NCBI GenBank assembly: GCA_017883615.1
Contig: JADGNF010000034.1
Coordinates: forward strand, 1-64,000
Reading direction: 5' to 3'
Origin: Candidatus Bathyarchaeota archaeon
GTDB lineage: Archaea > Thermoproteota > Bathyarchaeia > Bathyarchaeales > Bathycorpusculaceae
DNA: 64,000 nt
Shown: positions 60,504 to 64,000 of the stretch, piece after piece
Layout of the letters: each line of letters opens with the position of its first letter
Numbering within the stretch: the first letter of the stretch is position 1
Position numbers and translations under genes: made by a program
Notes under the pieces: model-generated
What the model was told of the DNA's origin: nothing
Databases searched by the model: none
What the model saw: only the letters and a program-made list of their open reading frames with translations

Positions 60504-61103
60504 ATGGTTACAAAAGGTGCTTTCATAGTCCTTGAGGGCTTAGACGGTTCAGGAAAAAGTACCCAAGCAAAAATCTTAGCAGCTAAACTGAAAAGAAGCC
60601 ACGCTGCAGTTTACACCGCCGAACCCAGCCACGAAAAAATCGGTGTGTTCATCCGAAATCGCATTCTCTACGGCGAGATCCGCCCGCCGACCAGCGTGGA
60701 AGCGCTGCTCTTCGCAGCAGACCGTATCGAACACATCCAAAACGAAGTCCAACCCTTATTAAACGAAGGGTGCTTGGTGGTTTCTGACCGCTACGTCTAC
60801 AGCTCGCTGGCATATCAGGGAAGCGCGGGGCTCAGCTTAGAATGGATTCAAGCCGTCAACTTTTACTCCCTAAAACCTGACCTTGCGCTCTTTGTGGATG
60901 TCGCTCCCGAAACTGTCCTCGCGCGGCTCAAACGCAAAAAGTCAGTCATGGAGACCCTCGAAACCCAGCGAAAAGTTCGCGAAGTCTACCTAAAATACGT
61001 CAAAGCAGGAGACCTCAAACGAATAGATGGTGAGAAACCCAAAAAAGAAGTCGCGACAGACATCCTCTCCGCAGTCATGGCTTTTCTAATAGCGCGCTGC
61101 TAG
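60504..61103 (+). CDS. tmk: Thymidylate kinase
   Basis: The 199 residues have P-loop LEGLDGSGKSTQAK, the TMP-binding FAADRIEH and VVSDRYVYSSLAYQGSAG (DRY/H motif), and lid-like RLKRKKSVMET. It phosphorylates dTMP to dTDP. Its stop overlaps the convergent 61100 gene by 4 bp. Confidence 0.95.
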   Translation: MVTKGAFIVLEGLDGSGKSTQAKILAAKLKRSHAAVYTAEPSHEKIGVFIRNRILYGEIRPPTSVEALLFAADRIEHIQNEVQPLLNEGCLVVSDRYVYSSLAYQGSAGLSLEWIQAVNFYSLKPDLALFVDVAPETVLARLKRKKSVMETLETQRKVREVYLKYVKAGDLKRIDGEKPKKEVATDILSAVMAFLIARC

Positions 61104-61606
61104 CTTGGTGTGCGTTTCAGCAGTTTTTTGGGCTGGTTAATTTTGTGTTCCACGAAGGCGACGAGGTCTTCAGGCGAAACATAACGTGGGCCTCGTTCGT
61201 GAAAGACTAAAAATTCTATTGCTCCCTTTTCGCCAAACCCCGCCCGAAGCATGTAATAATCGAATTTTAGGGGCGAACGTTTTCCGGCGGCGTTTTTGTA
61301 GTACCTGATACTGCAAAACCAGTCCATAACGTGCAGGGGTTCTTCGTCGTTTAAGGTTCCCCGTAGTTTCTTTGACTCTTCCGCGTCTAAATAACAGAAG
61401 TTTTCTGCGTCGGCGATGCCCAACTCAAAAATTACCTCGCCGTCTGGCACCGAAGGGTTTCCGATTTCTTCAAAGCTGAAACTCTTACAGTTGATTTCTT
61501 GGAAAACTTGAATGATTTTTTCCTGCAATTTCCTCTTCGAAAGCGGAGAAGAGTAGGTTTCAGTGAAGTGGACGCTGTGGGGAAAGTTTTCGTATAACCC
61601 AAGCAT
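61100..61606 (-). CDS. Conserved hypothetical protein
   Basis: Unassigned, 168 residues, no membrane segment. Sequence features: VHFTETYSSPLSKRKLQEKIIQVFQ, acidic middle LGIADAENFCYLDAEESKKL, and FDYYMLRAGFGEKGAIEFLVFHERGPRYVSPEDLVAF. Located five bases downstream of the SSSCA1-family gene, probably co-transcribed. Composition and lack of signal peptide point to a cytosolic enzyme or binding protein. Confidence 0.65.
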   Translation of the reverse strand: MLGLYENFPHSVHFTETYSSPLSKRKLQEKIIQVFQEINCKSFSFEEIGNPSVPDGEVIFELGIADAENFCYLDAEESKKLRGTLNDEEPLHVMDWFCSIRYYKNAAGKRSPLKFDYYMLRAGFGEKGAIEFLVFHERGPRYVSPEDLVAFVEHKINQPKKLLKRTPS

Positions 61607-61611
61607 CGGTT

Positions 61612-61977
61612 TTAGCTCTTCTTCATGTTCTTGATTTTTTCAAGGCTGTTAAGAAGTTCGGTAAGGGCGTTCGTCAGTTTTGTGATTTCTTCAACGTTGT
61701 CGGTTTTCTCAATTTTAACCTGCAAATCCTGCACTTTTACCATGAGGACTGCTTCAAGCTTATCCATAGCTGGGTTGTTTGCGGCGGTTCTTGGAGCTTC
61801 TTGTCCTTCTTTAACTACTACAACTTTTTTCTCGTCTTTGCCACACCATAAAGTTCCATCCTGGAGTCTGAACAGTGGGGAAGAGCAGTTTGGGCATGCT
61901 AAATCGGTTAGGGTGGCACCTTGACGAAGCAAGTCAGCCATACGCTTAATGTGGTTGTCATTTGATTTGCTTTGCAT
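61612..61977 (-). CDS. SSSCA1 (Sjogren/scleroderma autoantigen 1)-family zinc protein
   Basis: The 121 residues contain a zinc ribbon typical of the family: MADLLRQGATLTDLACPNC, SPLFRLQDGTLWCGKDEKK, and a C-terminal helical region. Function in archaea is not known. ATG at 61977 is chosen over the TTG at 61992. Confidence 0.85.
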   Translation of the reverse strand: MQSKSNDNHIKRMADLLRQGATLTDLACPNCSSPLFRLQDGTLWCGKDEKKVVVVKEGQEAPRTAANNPAMDKLEAVLMVKVQDLQVKIEKTDNVEEITKLTNALTELLNSLEKIKNMKKS

Positions 61978-62010
61978 TTTCCTTGACCCCAAAGTAAATA
62001 CGTATCAATC

Positions 62011-62025
62011 CTTATATAACTTGGT
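62011..62025. promoter_or_regulatory. Divergent TATA element between 61977 and 62052 genes
   Basis: CCTTATATAACTTGG reads TATA-like in both directions and lies 30-40 bp from each start. Confidence 0.5.
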
Positions 62026-62051
62026 TACTGCGATTGCAGTGGGTGCCATTT

Positions 62052-62330
62052 ATGGTGCGAAAGAAAAAAACTGAAGAGTACGAAGAACGAATAAAGCAAG
62101 CGCTCGTTGTTCTCGGAGAAGTTTCCGAAGACAGCACAACGCCACGAAACATTAGGCGCGCCGCAAAAGATTCCATAAACGCGTTGCAGGGAGGAGAATA
62201 CACTGTCGCAGTGCGGGCCTCAAACGTCATTAGCATTTTGGATGAAATTCTACAGGACCCCAACATGCCAGCTTACACGCGGGTTAAACTGTGGAACATC
62301 ATGAGTCTTATCGAAGCCATAAAAGACTAA
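62052..62330 (+). CDS. UPF0147 family protein
   Basis: A 92-residue helical archaeal protein: EERIKQALVVLGEVSEDSTTPRNIRRAAKDS and LDEILQDPNMPAYTRVKLWNIMSLIEAI, the UPF0147 signature. Function unknown. ATG at 62052 follows the family start (MVRKKKTEE). Confidence 0.9.
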   Translation: MVRKKKTEEYEERIKQALVVLGEVSEDSTTPRNIRRAAKDSINALQGGEYTVAVRASNVISILDEILQDPNMPAYTRVKLWNIMSLIEAIKD

Positions 62331-62360
62331 CACTTTTCTATTTTTCGTTAAGTGAACTAA

Positions 62361-62708
62361 ATGGGCAAAGTTTTACCCAACACCGCTGTCAAAGCGGAAG
62401 ACGTTGCAATGGAAGGTTCCCTGCACGTTAAAGTTCGTTGGCTCATCACCAAAGAAATGGGCGCCAACAATTTTGCCATGCGCCTATTCGAAGTGGAACC
62501 CGAAGGCTACAGTCCACTGCACAAACATGCATGGGAACATGAAGTTTTCATTTTGGCGGGAAACGGCAATCTATTTGATGGGGAAAAAGAAACGCTCTTC
62601 AAAGCAGGAGATGCGGTTTTTGTTCCACCAAATGAAATGCATCAATTCGTAAACGGTGGAAAAACGTTGCTTAGATTTCTCTGTCTAATTCCACATCTAA
62701 AAGAATAA
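62361..62708 (+). CDS. Cupin-domain protein
   Basis: The 115 residues have the two cupin motifs: GYSPLHKHAWEHEVFILAGNG (H-x1-H-x3..E) and AGDAVFVPPNEMHQFVNGG (final His), so the metal site is complete. Substrate cannot be told. It is 30 bp downstream of UPF0147. Confidence 0.88.
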   Translation: MGKVLPNTAVKAEDVAMEGSLHVKVRWLITKEMGANNFAMRLFEVEPEGYSPLHKHAWEHEVFILAGNGNLFDGEKETLFKAGDAVFVPPNEMHQFVNGGKTLLRFLCLIPHLKE

Positions 62709-62761
62709 TTAAGCTCCCAAGCTCGATATCTTGAGGAAATCTTGTTTTCTGTTTTAGAATG

Positions 62762-63178
62762 CTATTCAGTTTCAGGCTTAAGATTTGGTGCAGGCTGATA
62801 ATGGCTTAATTCGTAGGCTCCACCGATAACTCCCAGAATTACTCCAGCCAGATAGCCGCCTCCCGCGAAAATCGTGAGCACGGAAAACGCAATTACGGTT
62901 ATTCCGCCTTCTCTTTCTCTTCCTTTTATCCGCATAAGAAAGGCGCCTAATAGGACCATAATTCCAAGAATTAAAGTCATTGTGCCAAGCACTTTGTAGT
63001 CTATTCCATGGAGCGAACGTCTGCCAAGTTCTCCCAATCCAAGTTCAAGTCCCCATTGACTACGGATTATGCGGAGCGCCCCCTGAATTGAAATTAGAAT
63101 ACCAGAGACCACCGATAGAATAAATCCAGTGCTAACTTGTCTTCTACGGAGGTCGAATCGCGCTTGCACAAAGTTCAC
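62762..63178 (-). CDS. Four-helix membrane protein
   Basis: Unassigned, 138 residues, with four hydrophobic segments (about 18-40, 62-83, 92-110, 113-128) and a basic N-terminus. The layout resembles the DUF4064/DUF6114-like small membrane proteins, without firm assignment. It is divergent from the glycosyltransferase at 63293. Confidence 0.65.
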   Translation of the reverse strand: MNFVQARFDLRRRQVSTGFILSVVSGILISIQGALRIIRSQWGLELGLGELGRRSLHGIDYKVLGTMTLILGIMVLLGAFLMRIKGREREGGITVIAFSVLTIFAGGGYLAGVILGVIGGAYELSHYQPAPNLKPETE

Positions 63179-63292
63179 CTAAGTATAGTTACTCGCCTCC
63201 TCTAATAATTATTCTGATGCATCATCCTCACGTACCAATAAGCGATCCGGCGAACGCGACAAGTTAATCAAGGTTTAAAAAGTTGCAGCCCA

Positions 63293-64000
63293 ATGAGAAA
63301 TAGAAAACGCACGTTCAGCGATGAATCAGAAATGACTGGCCATTCCCGTTTAACGAAAAGCCTATTCCTGGCTGGCGTCGCATTGCTGATTCTTCTGAAC
63401 CTCTACACGTTCGTCATCGCGTACCCTGAGACCTATACGCTTACCCCCGGCATCAACACTTCAGGCAGTGTTTTAGCAAAGGATTTCTCTGCTTACTACA
63501 TCGGCGCTTGGCGGCTGTGGAACAATCCCTCCCACATTTACGCGCTGGGCGCTCTTCACGGAGCAGAACCAGCAATTCAGCCTTACCCAGAAGCCTACAA
63601 GTACCTCCCATCATTTCTCGTGCTTGTCTCACCTTTCCTTTCTTTGAATTATCAAGATGCCCTGACATCGTTTGACATAGTTCAATTTCTGCTTCTTCCC
63701 TTCATGGCTTTCATGCTTTATGGCATCCTGAGCAAGAAAGGTCTTGCAATCACATTTGTGTTAATGGCTATTTTGTTGCTGTTGCCTTTTCCAGCGCCAA
63801 ATGGAGGGTTCTCGCTGAGTTACTATTGGCAGTGGGGGGAAGGGCAAGCCAAAGTTTTCGGGACCTTCTTGCTGCTTCTCAGCTTTTACTTGGGCAATCG
63901 CGGAAAGCCCTATTTGTCAGGAATAGCTTTGGGGTTTGGCTTCTTCGACCCCAGATTTGGTCTCTTAGCTTTGCCTCTTTTCATAATGTACAATAGACCA
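63293..64000 (+). CDS. Membrane glycosyltransferase, GT87-like (3' end outside window)
   Basis: Starting at ATG 63293 the frame is open to the window edge: 236 residues with a first membrane helix (about 24-44), then AKDFSAYYIGAWRLWNN followed by HIYALGALHG in the first extracytoplasmic loop, as in the polyprenol-dependent GT-C family 87 (DUF2029). Four further hydrophobic segments follow. The family transfers mannose or other sugars from lipid carriers. The rest of the gene lies outside the window. Confidence 0.75.
   Translation, partial: MRNRKRTFSDESEMTGHSRLTKSLFLAGVALLILLNLYTFVIAYPETYTLTPGINTSGSVLAKDFSAYYIGAWRLWNNPSHIYALGALHGAEPAIQPYPEAYKYLPSFLVLVSPFLSLNYQDALTSFDIVQFLLLPFMAFMLYGILSKKGLAITFVLMAILLLLPFPAPNGGFSLSYYWQWGEGQAKVFGTFLLLLSFYLGNRGKPYLSGIALGFGFFDPRFGLLALPLFIMYNRP

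Overview
The window is a gene-dense archaeal chromosome segment. Both subunits of the archaeal family-D DNA polymerase, an Orc1/Cdc6 initiator, archaeal RNA polymerase subunits (Rpo4, Rpo7, Rpo11, Spt4), aIF2-gamma, aIF5A, Nob1, Dph2, Pus10, Csl4, SRP54, eukaryote-type ribosomal proteins and TATA-type promoters (TTTAAATA, TTATATA) leave no doubt about the domain. Lineage is inference: PolD, a hexulose-phosphate synthase and an eL22-like protein in one genome, plus general protein character, fit Bathyarchaeia (Thermoproteota) best.

Layout. 0-6.4 kb: end of a hexulose-phosphate synthase, an MFS transporter, then the classic archaeal block S6e, aIF2-gamma, PIN/Fcf1, Rpo7, Spt4, dephospho-CoA kinase, with a Nudix gene inserted on the other strand. 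6.4-10.9 kb (minus strand): L3-L4-L23-L2-S19, the head of the S10 cluster, which then runs into S24e and S27ae instead of L22-S3. 11.3-16.8 kb (minus): PrmC-like and KsgA methyltransferases, DUF655, Rpo4, L21e, Pus10, SRP54. 17-28.5 kb: aIF5A, NAD kinase, Nob1, DUF2070, Sec61-beta, MazG, the 1144-residue PolD large subunit, Elf1, and an adjacent NAD synthase/amidohydrolase pair.

28.5-35 kb is the unusual part. It holds a candidate replication origin: ORB-like elements around an AT-rich stretch, directly upstream of orc1/cdc6, with the PolD small subunit just beyond. Next to it lie two unassigned genes: a small putative DNA-binding protein flanked by dense GTGATT/AATCAC arrays (phased at 11 bp) and perfect palindromes, and a membrane-anchored coiled-coil protein with a C-terminal winged helix. 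A second winged-helix gene shares the origin region with a separate TTCACA/TGTGAA array. I propose this as a candidate origin-linked DNA-organising, segregation or regulatory locus.

35-43.8 kb: a PhoU regulator, an intron-bearing tRNA-Ser, AlaX, an isolated phage-tail-hub-like protein, a radical SAM/SPASM protein with a large N-terminal domain, and an MgtE-type transporter followed by two PhoU-TrkA_C proteins. 44-57 kb: SAH hydrolase, a P-loop kinase/PHP/APH-like kinase group, a candidate 31-residue gene, PyrE, a Trm-G10-like methyltransferase, dCMP deaminase, L10e, PEP synthase, Dph2, a METTL5-like methyltransferase and a degraded pseudogene. 57-64 kb: Csl4, Rpo11, an eL22-like protein, tRNA-Glu, an HD phosphohydrolase, thymidylate kinase, small conserved proteins and the start of a membrane glycosyltransferase cut by the window edge.

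I found no rRNA, CRISPR array or insertion sequence. A degenerate intergenic repeat with the core TATTAGGCGCCAAACATG recurs several times.
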